NCBI GenBank assembly: GCA_024516155.1
Contig: JAJJXM010000030.1
Span: 372,001-436,000, forward strand
Source of the DNA: Pyronema omphalodes
Taxonomy: Eukaryota; Ascomycota; Pezizomycetes; Pezizales; Pyronemataceae
DNA length: 64,000 nucleotides
Direction of reading: 5' to 3'
The notes under the pieces: model-generated
What the model was told of the DNA's origin: nothing
What the model saw: only the letters and a program-made list of their open reading frames with translations
Database searches by the model: none
Made by a program: the position numbers and the translations under genes
In this document: positions 23,101 through 35,439 of the stretch, piece after piece
Layout: each line of letters starts with the position of its first letter
How positions within the stretch are numbered: position 1 is the stretch's first letter

Positions 23101-24080
23101 TGGAAGCCAAGGCGGATGTTGATGCTGCGCCGGCTCATTTAAATGGACGAACTGCTCTACAAGCCGCCGCTGGAACTGGTCATTTGGATATCGTAAATCG
23201 GCTGTTGGAAGCCAAGGCGGATGTTGATGCTGGGCCGGCTGGAGAGAGAGGAAGAACTGCCCTACAAGCAGCCGCTGGATGCGGCCATTTGGACGTTGTG
23301 AATAGGCTGTTGGAGGTCAATGCGAATGTGAATGTTAGGCCGGCTGAATCTGATGGACGTACTGCTCTACAAGCCGCCGCTGGAACTGGTCATTTGGATG
23401 TTGTAAATCGGCTGTTGGAGATGAAGGCTAATGTGAATGCTGGGCCGGCTGAAAGTGATGGACGAACTGCTTTACAAGCAGCTTCTGAATTTGGTCATTT
23501 GGATGTTGTAAATCGACTGTTGGAGATGAAGGCTGATGTCAATGCTGGGCCTACTGTATTTGGTGGACGAACTGCTTTACAAGCGGCTGCTGGATGTGGT
23601 TCTTTGGATGTTGTAAATCGACTATTAGAGATGAAGGCTAATGTGAATGCTGGGCCGGCTGAAAGTGATGGACGAACTGCTTTACAAGCAGCTTCTGAAT
23701 TTGGTCATTTGGATGTTGTAAATCGACTGTTGGAGATGAAGGCTGATGTCAATGCTAGGCCGGCTCCATTTGGTGGACGAACTGCTCTACAAGCGGCTGC
23801 AGAATCTGGTCATTTGGATGTTGTAAATCGGCTGTTGGAGGTCAATGCGAATGTGAATTTTGGGCCGGCTCCATTTGGTGGACGAACTGCTCTACAAGCA
23901 GCTGCAGAATCTGGTCATTTGCATATCGTCCGCCGTCTATTGAACGTCGGTGCTGATATCAACTTGATCCCACTCAATGACAATCTTAGTAGATGGTTTA
24001 TTAGTCCACTTCGCTTAGCAGAGGCATATGGGCATACAGAGGTGGCGAACCTTCTACGCGCGCATGGGGCAAAGGAATAA
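20114..24080 (+). CDS. CorA-like two-transmembrane protein fused to a long ankyrin-repeat array
   Basis: Eight-exon model: 20114-20236, 20289-20308, 20389-20582, 20650-21056, 21109-21345, 21467-21547, 21608-21637, 21717-24080 (1151 aa, frame kept throughout). Residues 1-360 resemble fungal CorA-like proteins: a soluble alpha/beta N-part, a long helix (DILKRMETIGKDISNKMDVSFQRASNIMSIYEA), then MRRLSWVTFIFLPLLFVASLYGMNIDIL. That forms TM1 with the YGMN motif at 367-370, and TM2 is YFYLAVPVFFLVMSSVVGI. CorA proteins carry Mg2+ or related cations; whether this one transports is unknown. From about residue 487 come 19-20 ankyrin repeats, 17 of them 35-aa units of GRTALQAAA-type with very high mutual identity. 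The start and the 20-nt exon 2 are the weakest parts; the membrane exons and repeat exon are strong. Confidence 0.82.
22194..23980 (+). repeat. Coding 105-bp tandem repeats (17 ankyrin units)
   Basis: Seventeen consecutive units of about 105 bp encode the GRTALQAAA-x-x-GHLDVVNRLLEVKADVNAGPA pattern. Units differ mainly at a few positions after LQAA (GTG, ESG, GCG, EFG, ECG), at D/N-V/I, and in the loop after GPA. Several units are duplicated as higher-order pairs, for example GCG-x-EFG near 23,410-23,750. The array keeps an unbroken frame. Confidence 0.9.
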
Positions 24081-26855
24081 AAATAGCGAGTTGACGAGTA
24101 GATGATTGACGAGGAGAAGAATTGGTTATGGAATGTGGGAATATGCGTGATTGTGTGGTCATTTTTTGAGTTTCGACACAGTGTAGCTAGTTGGAAGTGT
24201 GAGAAGAACTTTTGTCAATGGGACGCGGATGTTTTGAGCCTTTGTTGGATACTGATAAGGCGGGAAAAGGGTAGTTTCGGTGACGGTTGTCGATGTAAAT
24301 GATTACTCGGGTGGAGAAGCGAAGGGCTTTGTAGATTTCTGGTTTGATTTTGAGATTCATACGTGATAAACGCAACGTATTGCATGGAGGAAAGAGTTAT
24401 ACTTGGATGGTCTTGAAGGATAATGCGAATTCTGGTCTACTTTGTTTTGTAATGAAATGATTTTTATGATTTGACCCTGTGATATAAAGCGGCTGGCAAT
24501 TCACATATATGATGGCGGCGATGGAAGTTTTGGATACCCCAGGGACTCCGGCGAATCATTTGTTATGAAAAGGAGACCCTACAAATGGTTTCAAGGTGGT
24601 ATCAAGTAGACATGGTTACACGAACTCGCTGCTGGAATTATTTGTAGGCCTTATTTAACGAAATCTCGTGTTTTTCTCATTTATCAGGCATTGTTGCTTT
24701 TAAACACACATCATTCACGATATGCGCATTCTAACCTAAAAACGAGAAAAATCCAGAACACTTTTATCTCAATATCTGGGCAACCAGGTCCTTTTGTCTA
24801 TTTATTTGTCATACGCGCTTGCAACCGTAAGGTTATGGCGGGACCAGGTCCTTTTGGTTTTGTCCACAAAATCATCTTCCTGATATCCAAACATTCATTT
24901 CCAAACACTATCGGCTTCTGACTCCAGATTTTGCAAGTTTATGCGCTAAGTATAAATATTAAAGTCGTCGTGCCCCCCAGAAACCATGGCCGCAGCATAT
25001 TTGAATCCCGAAGGGTCGCTTGTTTCGGTATGTACACATCAATTTAAGTATTTATCAATTTTGACCAGTTATTTGGATCAAAACGATTTATACAATATTA
25101 TGTCACAGCACAACTTCACTCCAGCGCTTACCGACGATTCTTCATTGATTCTTCATTCTAAGTTACAAATAGCTAAGATAAATATTCCATAATCAGTAAC
25201 GCTAGAAAACAGACCTCCCAACCACGTAGCCAGTTTAACGGTTAAAATCGTAAACCAGGTAAACTGAACTGACAACTCACAGTTAGTTGGTGCAGTTTTG
25301 GCGTCCCGGATACACAGTTGGTTCAGTTTTGCGGGGTCCATAGAACCAGGTAACTGCAGTGCAGTGATTAAACGGACTCGGTAAATACAAATCATTTTAA
25401 CCGCATCGGGAACCAGTCCATGCAGGAATGAATAATGTATTCAACCTCGTTTGAACCCACCGGTGGCCGAGCCTGCCAGTATCTCAACCCTCCTTCATCC
25501 ACCAGTTTTTGGTAACCAGGTTTCACATCAGTTCCCGCGATGACTTCTGAGTCTGAGCTGCTGTTTTTCAAATGCAAGCAGATCATTCATTTTAGGACTA
25601 CCATTTGATGCAGGCAAATACAATGGACGCCACTAATGGGCCCCAGAGCTTCAATCGTAAGTGTCACTTGTGATTTCTGGCGACCCAATTAGGATAGAAT
25701 TTTGTTATGTAGGCACTGAATAATATTTATTGCCCCTTCATAAACCAGTTCCTCCGGACAAACCAGTTTTCGCAGTTTCAAACAGTTCGCAACCAGTTTA
25801 TACTACTGACAGTAAACCGAACTGGGTCGCCGTACAGTTCTCATATTCCAAAAGTCCGTACAGGCCGTACAGGCCGTTTTGGCCATCATGTCAAAGTAGT
25901 TTGTACGACTGAGAGGTCTGGAAATTGTGCCGTTGTGGTTGACATTCAAAAAGCTACCGTATGCTCCCACAGATTTTGGCAGGGTTTCAAGATCAGGCAT
26001 ATGGATCGGCTTAGATTGTTGGTTTCTAAAAATTTTCCTACCCCCAAATACCCCCAAATACCCCAAATACCCCCTAATACCCCCAAATCCCCCAAATCCC
26101 CAAATCCCCAATTCTCTATCCTCAGGTCTCAGTACCCAAACCTCAATACCCAGAATCCAGCACCCATAGCAACAAAATCGCAAAAGGGGAATAGCAAAAT
26201 GATCTTAATAAGCCTGTAGGTCAGAAACTACCTATGCTACCATTTATGTTCGAATAATCCTACCCTTATTCAATTCGCTTCAATTCGACCTGATTTAAAT
26301 TTCTCATACCTTCCCTGCAAAAAAACTTAAGTTTATGATGTATGTTACAGTGTTGGGCCCTGGCTTTTAAACTGTCAAGGGCAGGCGCGGGATACCAGTC
26401 CCTTGTCGTTAGAGCACCCGCGATCCAAACTAGTGACGTCGCTGGTATGGAGAAGTTTCCGTAAACGTTGCAGGAGGGTTACCGAATAATGAATGGGATT
26501 TTGTGATAACGGAAAGAGAAGGATTTAACCAGTAAAGGAAGGGGAATTGAGGGAAAGGGGAAAACTGATTACTGAGGGATGAGGAGAAGCAATTAATACC
26601 AAAGAACGAGGAGAAGTTTACAAATCGGGGGTGGAAAAATGTAATAACGGACCATAGTCATGTATATAAAGAGGATTAGGTTACTTTCAAGTAAATTCTT
26701 TGTACCTCTACAATATAAGCCTACCATCCTCGCTCCTCTCTATGCTCTTCTCCATCGTCTTCCTGTCCAGTCTTGTGAATAGTCCGCCTAGCACAGTCAC
26801 GCCCCGTTCGCCGCTCGGCCATACTGTCTAACCTGCTGCGATTCGCCGCAGAGCT
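24081..26855. other. Intergenic, no confident gene
   Basis: A repeated ACCAGGTCCTTTTG word occurs at 24785 and 24843. A possible short first exon (24986-25027, MAAAYLNPEGSLVS, followed by GTATGT) and a possible exon at 25615-25660 (ACCATTTGATGCAG acceptor, GTAAGT donor) could belong to a decayed small gene, but no family is recognisable. AACCAGTTT-type words recur through 25,200-25,830. A CCCCCAAATA repeat lies at 26,040-26,110. Confidence 0.4.
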
Positions 26856-27002
<147 letters not shown>

Positions 27003-27184
27003 TTTTCTTTTTTCCTTTATTTTTTCCTTTATTTTTTTCTTTATGTTTTTCTTCGCATATCCGCGCTTCTCTCTTCCTCTCTCTCTAATTCCCTTCATTC
27101 CCTCTCCGCCTCTTCCTTCCGCGTTTCGGAATTTCTCCTGTAACTCAGATAACTGAAGTTGTAACGTCGTCATCATACGAAAAG

Positions 27185-27420
27185 GACTCTCCCAATTCCC
27201 AATTCCCAATTCCCAATTCCCAATTCCCAATTCCCAATTCCCAATTCCCAATTCCCAATTCCCAGTTCCCAATTCTCCTTCCTCTCATCCCCACCCATTC
27301 CCCTTCCTCTCATACCCACCCATTCCCCTTCCTCTCATACCCACCCATACCCACCCATGCCCACCCATGCCCCTCCTTTCCCATGCCCATCCTTTCCCAT
27401 GCCCACCCAGCCCACCAGCC
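27185..27420. repeat. CCCAATT and CCCACCCATTCC minisatellites
   Basis: A 7-bp CCCAATT array (about 12 units, 27185-27270) is followed by variants of a CTCATACCCACCCATTCCCCTTC unit and CCCACCCATGC repeats to 27420. Confidence 0.9.
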
Positions 27421-27779
27421 ATATCTTCCATTATTGTAGTTCACCTAAGGCCTTAGCGCCTATGCGGAGAATGGATGCTAGTCTTGCTTACATTACACTT
27501 TTGGTTGCTCTCTATGTACGCTCATAAATACTCATCATCCCCCTCGACTTTTCTCTTGTTCATCCGGTCTTCGCTCGTGATCTTCGATATCTGTCCTCCA
27601 TGCACGAGTTTTCCTTTCTTTTATCGTTTCTGGCGTTTTGTTCTGCTGATTTGTTTACCTGCAGCTTTCTGTCCCTGCTTGATTCAACTGCTTTCCAATA
27701 GGTTCATGCAACATCGCTATGAACGACAGAATTCCTGAACGAGACAATTCCATAGCATAGCGTGTATAGACTGCAGGAA

Positions 27780-28460
27780 TTACTAGGGATGCATACGAGA
27801 CGAGCGACTCGAGACGAGAGTTCGAGTTTTAGTCTCGAGACCGACGAGACTAGATTTCCACGATACGAGACGTCTCGAGACTTTTCGAGACTTAGGAAAT
27901 ATATGTAAAAATTTGGTAAAAATGACAAAAAAAAAATTTACATAGTTCATGGGAATTTCAGATAGCATCAGAAGCCATATTACGAGCTAGCAGGCTGAAT
28001 GCTAGGGTTGTTCTAATGTCAAAATTCTTATCCTAAAGAATGGGAATCGCTTGCTAGGCAAAACTACAACCGCAGTACTCCCCATCAAAAGTTGGAATGG
28101 AATTCCAGAGGTTGAAGATTGGGAGATTGGAGAGCACAAAGCATGAGAATCCAGAAAGGCAGTACTCGGAGGAATTGTATTTTTTTGTAATTTTTTTATT
28201 TTCTGAGTTACCTATTTTGGAGACTAGGAAATAGGGAATGAAGAAAAGGAAGGCAATTGGAAAATGCAATATTTGGAGGAATTGTAGTTTTTTTTTTGAG
28301 TTCTTTTATTTGTTCTTTTGAATTTTTCCATTTTTTTTTGTTTGGCAAAAAGTCTCGAGCGTCTCGCCAGGACGCTCGAGACGTCCCGAGACTTACGAGA
28401 CCAAATTCCCACGACACGAGATGTCTCGAAACCAAGCTCGGTCTTATGTATGTATGTATG
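27780..28460. repeat. TCTCGAGAC-rich direct repeat pair enclosing AT-rich duplicated segment
   Basis: Blocks near 27,790-27,895 and 28,345-28,445 are dense in CGAGAC/GTCTCG words and share a directly repeated stretch of about 45 bp (TTYCCACGAYACGAGAYGTCTCGA). Between them a GGAGGAATTGTA segment is itself duplicated (28,168 and 28,273). It is possibly part of a degenerate transposon, but no clear terminal repeats or coding remain. Confidence 0.5.
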
Positions 28461-28639
28461 TCTGTATATAAACCAGACTTCACCTCACCCCAACCCCCCA
28501 CCACCTCAGGTTTGAGGTTCCGGTCAAGTTTTGCGTCGCAGTCAAGGTTCAAGTTCCAAGCCCAAATTCACATCACAATCACATCACAATCACATCACAA
28601 TTCCAATCCAACTCACAATCCAATCCAATCCAATCTCCA

Positions 28640-28760
28640 GTTCCAACCATCCAACAGCCCACCAACAGCCCACCAACAGCCCACCAACAGCCCACCAACA
28701 GCCCACCAACAGCCCACCAACAGCCCACCCAACAGCGCACCAACAGCGCACCAACACTCC
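28640..28760. repeat. 10-bp minisatellite CCCACCAACA
   Basis: About nine near-perfect units with GCG variants at the right end; it lies about 400 bp beyond the 3' end of HIR1. Confidence 0.9.
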
Positions 28761-29155
28761 CGACTACATAGTAATACCACATTAACTCCCTTTCCAATCA
28801 TAACGTTCCCCATCCAGCGGTGTCGTAATAAGTAATGAGTGATATCCCATGAAGATCCATCAGCTACAGAAACAGAAATAGCTACAGAAATAGCTACAGA
28901 AACAGAAACAGCTACAGAAACGGTATATTAGTTATATTCATCATGTTCATTATGTTTATTATGTTTATTATGTTCATTATAATCATTCGTGAGAAAGTTT
29001 TGTTATGGTATGGTATGGTATGGTATGTTAACACAACATTAAGTTCTAGGTACATAAGATTTGCCAGAAGATGCATGCAGATAACCGCAAGTGCCAGAAA
29101 AAGGGGCAGGAAAAAAAATAGACAAAGCCCAGGAATCCTACAACTCCCAGGAATC

Positions 29156-32100
29156 CTACAACTCCTCTTCATCTGTTTCCATGATACCTAATAACCTTGC
29201 ATACGGTACTGTGATGCGTTGCAGATCGCGGTGTTTACCTGGTTTATGTTAGCATTATCCGACAACCCATCATATCCAACCCCCCCCCCCCCCCCCCCCG
29301 CATTATAGATAGCACTAAGAAAAACTTACCAATAGCCGTAACCATATCCCTCAACAACTCCCTCTTTGACCAACCACAGATAGTTTCATCACCATCACCA
29401 TCCTCATCCCCTTCATCTTCATCTTCCTCCTCCTCCAGCTTCCCAGCAAATTCCCGTAATACCTCCTCCACCTTCCCCTTTAATCCCTCTGTTGCAATTC
29501 GTCTCACATACGTCATGATCCAGCCCCTGAAACCTTCTTTATCACCCAGCAGCAATGCGGCCGCTATACGATTCTCCAAATGGGCAATACTGACAGCCGT
29601 TTCAAAGCCCTCGAATCCTTCTCTTGATAAACACAACTTGACGACTCTCTGCAACCACCTACCTCTTCCATGGAGGAGGACCTCGGTAGTAGTTCTTCTT
29701 TCCAGAAGCGGTATAATACCAGCACTAAGCGGGGGACCTTGTACAGCATCACCACCAGAAGCCGCGGGTTGAGATCTATAGCTTCCAGAAGTATCCCAAT
29801 ATTGACTCCCAGCAGCCCACCAAGCTTCTGTAACTCGTTGCCATATCATCATATCTTTATTGTATACGAACCCATCCCCGGATCCTATGCTGACTATCAA
29901 TTGTCCTCGACTGTTGATTCCTGCATCTGTTACTGCTTCGGCTTTTGTTACGCCTTCCTTGGGGAGGTTTGCGATGTCCAGGATTGGGGCTAGGGATACG
30001 GGGGGATGTGCGGCGGATTTTGTTTGGAGGTTCCAGACGTAGCAGAGACCTGCTGCGGTTATGGTCATGAGGAACCAGCCGCTTGAGGCGAGGAAGCAGG
30101 GGGTGGATTCGAGGATTAGAGGGTTCATTAATCGCCGGCCGACGGGGGAGTAGGTATGTACGGTTCCATCTTCGCAAGCGGCGGAGAAGAAGTTGCTGTT
30201 TCCGGTGACTAGGAGAACGGAGCGAGGGAGGAAATCTAGCCAGAGAACTTTGCCGGCCCGTGAAAGGGTTAAGCGGGTTGGTTCTCGGGAGTTTTTGGCC
30301 TCGAAAATCCAGTCGGTGGATGCTGGGCCTGCTGTGGAAGAGGAAGAGGTTGCACCCGCACTAGGAATCGATGATGAGGGGTGGCCCTGGCTGTCGAGAA
30401 CGCTGACAACAAAGGTACGGACTTTGGGGACAGCGAGGCGTACTTGTGATACGCTGAGAGAAGGGTTTATAATTGCCGGTCGTAGGAACTCGGGGGTTTC
30501 GAGAGCAGATTTGAGGTCTGGTGCCGAGATTACGGAGATCCGCTTGTTGTTAACTGCTGCGGGAACCTCTTCGCCCTCGGGCTCCTCTTCTGCTTTTCGT
30601 TTATTACTAATTACCAACGCGGCCATACCACCTTTGGGAAGACCGTCAAAGGGTCGAGAAAGGTCAAGAGTTGTCTTGGGGTCGAGATTTCCAGTACTGC
30701 TATTGGAAGCGGCGGCCTGAAGGAGCTGTGCATTGGGAAGAGTGCTTCTTCCACCTCCACCGGTCGAGACAAGCAAAGGTGCAACACGCTTCTTGCCGTC
30801 CTTGGTGATGGTGATTTTCTGCTTAAAAGGGCGTTCCTTTTCTGCCGGTTCCGCGGGAGCAGCAGGGACGGCTTCAGCAACAGGAGGCTGCACTTGCCAT
30901 TGAGGACCCATTGCAGCGCCGGTATTGGCCATGGGGACATCGCCATTTGCATTTCCACTGCCGTTGGTACCGTCCATCATTAAAGCTCCCATGCGGCCTT
31001 CCACTTCTTTTCTCTCTGAGGCTTTGGAGAGTTCTTCAAGTTTCATAGAGTCTGGGCCTTCTGGTAAAGTAGCACCTTTGCGACCGACTCCGAATTTTTG
31101 GAGAATCATTTCGTTTTCCTCTACTGGAAGGACGTGGCCAAGATCGCCGTCGTCAAAGGCTAGACATATTATAGTCCCATCTAGAGATGAAATGAAGATC
31201 TTTTTTCCGTCCGGTGTCCAGGCGAGATCGGTCATTGCTTTTGTTGCAATGTCTTGAATGATCACCAACGGCCGAGGGTTCGATGTGTTCCAAATCGACA
31301 ACGCCTTGTCTTGTCCGGCGCATGCAATGACCGTAACTGGACCCTGAGGTGGTGTACCAGTAAACATACGAGGCGCAAACGCACATACTTCCACAGGTGC
31401 CTCATGACCGATAAGGTTGATTTCACTATCCCAGTTTCCACGGTTTATGATGGCAACTGAGCTGACTGGTCCGTTTGTAGCGTTGGGAGCAGCAATATGA
31501 GCTCCATCTGGAGACCAGGAGCATCGTCGGAAGTATGTAGTCAAAGGCGAGGTAGAAAATGGTGCATCGATGCTTGTTTCGACAACAAAGTTGCCTGCCT
31601 GGTCATGAGCTGTAGAGTTGCTATTAGGTGACGAAAACTTGATAAGCTTGACAGTTCGATCGTCACTGGCTGTCGCAAAGTATTTATTTGCCGGGTCGAA
31701 GCAGAGTCCCTTGACGTGGGATTGGTGGACGTCAATCCTCTTCAGCCGCTCAAATGTGTATCCACTCCAGATGATAACTTTTGAATCTAGACCAACAGAC
31801 ACCAAAATTGAGGAATCCGCAGACCATCCACAATTGGAAACATCATTGTCATGGCCTGCCAATCGTCGATGTGTCCTCCAAACCTCCGTCTGTGATTCTC
31901 CGCTTCCGAACACTGGACGCGCGCCTGCAGTTTGATCTCGTTCGTAGACTAATACAATCTTGTCGTCGGAGCCGGAGGCGAGGTATCGGTTGTTGCCAGA
32001 GAACCGCACTGTTAATACCGCCCCTGAATGGTGGGATAGCGAACAAAGTTGCTTGGGGATATTTTGACCAGCGGGTTCGTGGGACTTGTAGATGGCATCT

Positions 32101-32355
32101 GTTGACCAGATTCTGACATTTCCGTCTTCAATCGGGTAACTACAATCAGCTTAACCCAATCCGAAGCTTTCAGAAGCTCAACACATACCCAAACCACCTG
32201 TAGCTAATCGCTGACCATCTGGCGACACATGTAAAGAGTAAACTTCGCAAGCCTTCTTGTCGGCTATCGTATCGCGTATTAGCTTTCCTCTGGAATTTAA
32301 TACGCGCTTCTCACGTACTAGAATGTGTAAGCCACCCAGGCTTCAAAAAGCGCAT
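29156..32355 (-). CDS. HIR1: Histone transcription regulator Hir1 (HIRA orthologue)
   Basis: HIR1 is a WD-repeat subunit of the nuclear HIR/HIRA histone chaperone complex that deposits H3-H4 independently of replication and represses histone genes. Minus-strand exons: 32319-32355, 32189-32263, 29330-32125, 29156-29238; total 996 aa, typical of the family. The N-terminus MRFLKPGWLTHSTDKKACEV continues YSLHVSPDGQRLATGG and DGNVRIWSTDAIY. WD40 units include YLASGSDDKIVLVY, GHDNDVSNCGWS, SHVKGLCFDP and GQDKALSIWNT. After a low-complexity linker with KQKITITKDGKKRVAP (the HIRA B-domain pattern) comes the C-terminal Hira domain, and the last exon ends DLQRITVPYARLLGIMETDEEEL. Introns: 55 nt (GCTAATAC branch), 63 nt, and 91 nt containing a 20-nt G run on the sense strand. 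The first exon was placed by matching the conserved start. Confidence 0.95.
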
Positions 32356-33126
32356 TTTATCTGCCTTGCCGTGTCGCTGGCTTGAATTGAGCCGGTGTTA
32401 GCTGCTGGTCGTGTCGGCAATTTCTCTCTCTTTGCGCGTTTGGTGTTTACGGGAAGACGTGTTGCTGTGTCTAGAGTCGGACACCCTTTACCCTGTGTAT
32501 GCCAAGCCGCTATGCACGTTGTCGATCGGGGGTGTGTACGAGTATGCAACCATGCGGGTTGTGTATTGACCAGAGAGTTACCAAAGAAACATATTTCGCG
32601 ATAAGCTTTGTGTAGGAAACAGAGTTGAGGACGGCCGCAATTGATTTGTTCTGCGGAGTAAAAGATATCCAAGAATTTGCGTTAATAATACAGAAATAAT
32701 TTTTCTAATTTTATAAAATGTATCCGCGGAAACAAAATCAATAAAGCAGCACATGTATTAATCACAGCTGTATGGCACCTTGCGAGACAATAGAGTGCTC
32801 AAGAAGGTCAGTAGTAATACCACGATAGCCGGGTAATCTCCCCACAGTACGCATTCTCTCATTTCATCATTTCAACATTTCAAAATTCCGAAGGCTGTGC
32901 TCGGAGAACCTCTTCCTAGCTCGTTTTCAGCTTCTCACATCCTTCCCATCCAGACCCTCCGATTGCGTCATCAGAAAGCCCAGGGAGCCCAGAGAGCAGC
33001 ACCCATCCCCATCGCAGCACACATACCCCACTATATTTTTCCCCGTGCCGCCACCAAGCTACGCCACGACCTGAACCTCCCAATCCAACAACCACATCCA
33101 CGGCATAGCAAAACACAACAACTACA
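32356..33126. promoter_or_regulatory. Shared divergent promoter region of HIR1 and GRX4
   Basis: The 771 bp between the two divergent start codons has no ORF with a domain. The GRX4 leader is pyrimidine- and CA-rich and ends in CACAACAACTACA before the ATG. No specific operator could be identified. Confidence 0.5.
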
Positions 33127-34135
33127 ATGGCAACAGTTCAAAATATCACCAGCGTCGATCAATTTAATGATCTCATCTCTAATGCTCCCGAGACTTCCCT
33201 GGTCGTCTTGAATTTTCATGCGCCTTGGGCCGCGCCATGTGCGCAGATGAACCAGTATGCTCCCCGTCTTTTTTTCGCGACCGGATATGAGGAGTACCGA
33301 AACTGGGGAGAATCGAGGGAATGGAGCTTGTTATCGTCGCGCCGGGACACTTTGAGGCAGCGAGATAGCAGTTGGGAGTGTTCAGTGTTCATGCACTGCA
33401 GCTTCACCCCGCTTTACTCCTCCGTGACTCAGCATCTCATATTCTCGCGAACCCACCCATTTTCGTTAAGCTGTCGTCCCAATCCTGCTACCTCCTTCCT
33501 CCTTCCTCCTCCCTCGCATCCCCGTTACCTATCAACATCTACTAACCTCCCCCAGGGTGTTCTCAACCCTCGCCTCCCAATCCCCCGCCTCCACTCTCTT
33601 CCTCGCCATCGATGCCGAAGAGCACCCCGACATCTCCGAGACCTACGAAGTCAGCGCAGTGCCATACTTCGTTCTCCTCCGGAACAACACTACACTCGAC
33701 AGTATTTCCGGCGCAGATCCCGCCAAGCTCACAGCCGCAGTAACCAAGCACAGCAACGGCGGAACATTTTCACTTCCTCCTCCTCAAAGCACCGCGCCCA
33801 CCCCTGGCAACGACAACCAGCAACAAGAAGAGGAAGAAGACATCAACACACGTCTCGCGAAGCTGGTCGCCGCTGCTCCGGTTATGTTATTCATGAAAGG
33901 AACGCCAGCGGCTCCTCAATGTGGGTTTTCGAAGAAGCTTGTGGCGTTGTTGAGAGAGAAGGAGGTTCGGTATGGCTTTTTTAATATTTTGGCCGATGAT
34001 GAGGTTAGACAGGGGTTGAAGGTTTATTCCGATTGGCCTACGTATCCTCAGTTGTATGTTAAGGGTGAACTTGTTGGTGGACTGGATATTGTTAGAGAGG
34101 AGATGGAGAATGATCCTAGCTTTTGCAGAATTTGA
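33127..34135 (+). CDS. GRX4: Monothiol glutaredoxin, Grx3/Grx4 (PICOT) type
   Basis: Cytosolic-nuclear CGFS glutaredoxins of this class bind a [2Fe-2S] cluster with glutathione and serve iron sensing and Fe-S delivery. Exons 33127-33254 and 33556-34135, intron 301 nt (GTATGC...CCCCCAG), 235 aa. An N-terminal thioredoxin-like domain has NFHAPWAAPCAQMNQVF (a single cysteine in place of CxxC, as in the family) and VSAVPYFVLL with the cis-proline. A glutamine/glutamate-rich linker (about 130-140) leads to the glutaredoxin domain: VMLFMKGTPAAPQCGFSKK with C165, then WPTYPQLYVKGELVGGLDIV and the closing DPSFCRI. The intron is longer than others in the window. Read unspliced, the frame runs open into exon 2 in the wrong phase, so the spliced model is required. 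Confidence 0.95.
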
Positions 34136-34644
34136 GTGCTTAAATGATGGAAGGGTATAGGGATGGGAAAGAAGAGGATCTGGGATAGGATTCTGATTTC
34201 GGGGACACGGAATCGGAGGATACTGTAGCTATATTTACTACCAGAATGGCGGAAAATGATTGTTTGATGATTGATGCATTGCTGGAGTTGGAGTTGGAGT
34301 TGGGGCTGGGGATACTGGGTGTGTGAGCGTCTATGTGTGTGTGTGTGTATGTGGGATGGGTGTGTGTATGTGGGATGGGATGTGTGTGTGTGTGTGTGTG
34401 TATGGGATTAGGTGTGTATAAAAAGGAATTAAGATAGTACCACACCATAAATATCCATCTCAAAATCAAACCCTCCCCCCCCCCGTAACTCCAAACCCAC
34501 AAAACAACACAAATTACTTCCACATCACATCACACGACCAAGTATTCGAACTTCAGTATTCAGTAATTTCCAGCCTGTTGTGGTTACCGAATCCTCTACT
34601 AAAGTCGCAAGGAATGAAATTTGTGAAAACTTAAAGTTGATGAC

Positions 34645-34675
<31 letters not shown>

Positions 34676-35439
34676 CATTTATTTCTGGAGCTGGGATTTT
34701 TTTAGTTAGGATTTACAGATGAAGGGAATAGATGAAGAGGATAGAATAGATTATAGGAGAGTGGAATTTGTTTGGTGTGATGGATATACGGAAATAACGT
34801 TTGTTGAAAAAAAAAATAACAAAAGAAAATAATAATAATAATAATAATAATAATAAAGGAAATCGAAGGAAAAGAAAGAAAACCGAAGGAAAACCGAAAA
34901 AAAAAAAACCAAACCAAAGCAAAATACAAAGAAAAACCAAAACAAAAGACAAAGCAAAAGACAAAAAAGAACAAAAAAACAAAAACCAAGAAAGCCATCC
35001 TTCCTTCCTTCCTTCCTTCCTTCTTTCCTTCCCATCGACAAGGAGAAGGAAGCCAAGAGGGGATATTGTAAAACGGCTTATAAATATTGAGAACTAAAGG
35101 TTTATGGTGGATATGTGACTCGTGTATCACGTGATTTTAAAGGTCTTTGACTCCATGATTAAGATGATGTTTTATTTCCGGTCTTTGCGGGTTTTTGAGG
35201 GCGAAATTGGAGGGGATAGTGAAAGGGAAAACGACATTTTGATATGAAGATGTTTTTTTTTTTTGGAAAGATATGGAAAATATGGAAAAATAAAGAGAAA
35301 AAGAAAAAGAAAAAAGAATGAAAATAAAAACTCCTGAAACGCCGCACTTTTCTGTGATTATACCCCCCCTATCACCATCCTGCTCCTGTGTGTACCGCCC
35401 CCCCCCCCCCCCCCCCCGCCCTCCCCCCGCCTCATCCCA
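34136..35439. repeat. Intergenic between GRX4 and DAD3 with microsatellites
   Basis: No gene. A (GT)n array with GTATGTGGGATGG interruptions lies at about 34,318-34,416, (GAT)n at 34,641-34,673, (AAT)n at about 34,828-34,857, a TTCC array at 35,000-35,020, and a 20-nt poly-C run at 35,398-35,417, just beyond the 3' end of DAD3 (poly-G on its sense strand). Confidence 0.7.

Noticed and set aside
29515..32116. Numerous plus-strand ORFs over HIR1 (up to 175 aa)
   Set aside because: Antisense shadows of the long HIR1 exon with no family features.
33216..33984. 285-aa unspliced GRX4 reading
   Set aside because: It passes through the intron and enters exon 2 in the wrong frame, losing the CGFS domain.
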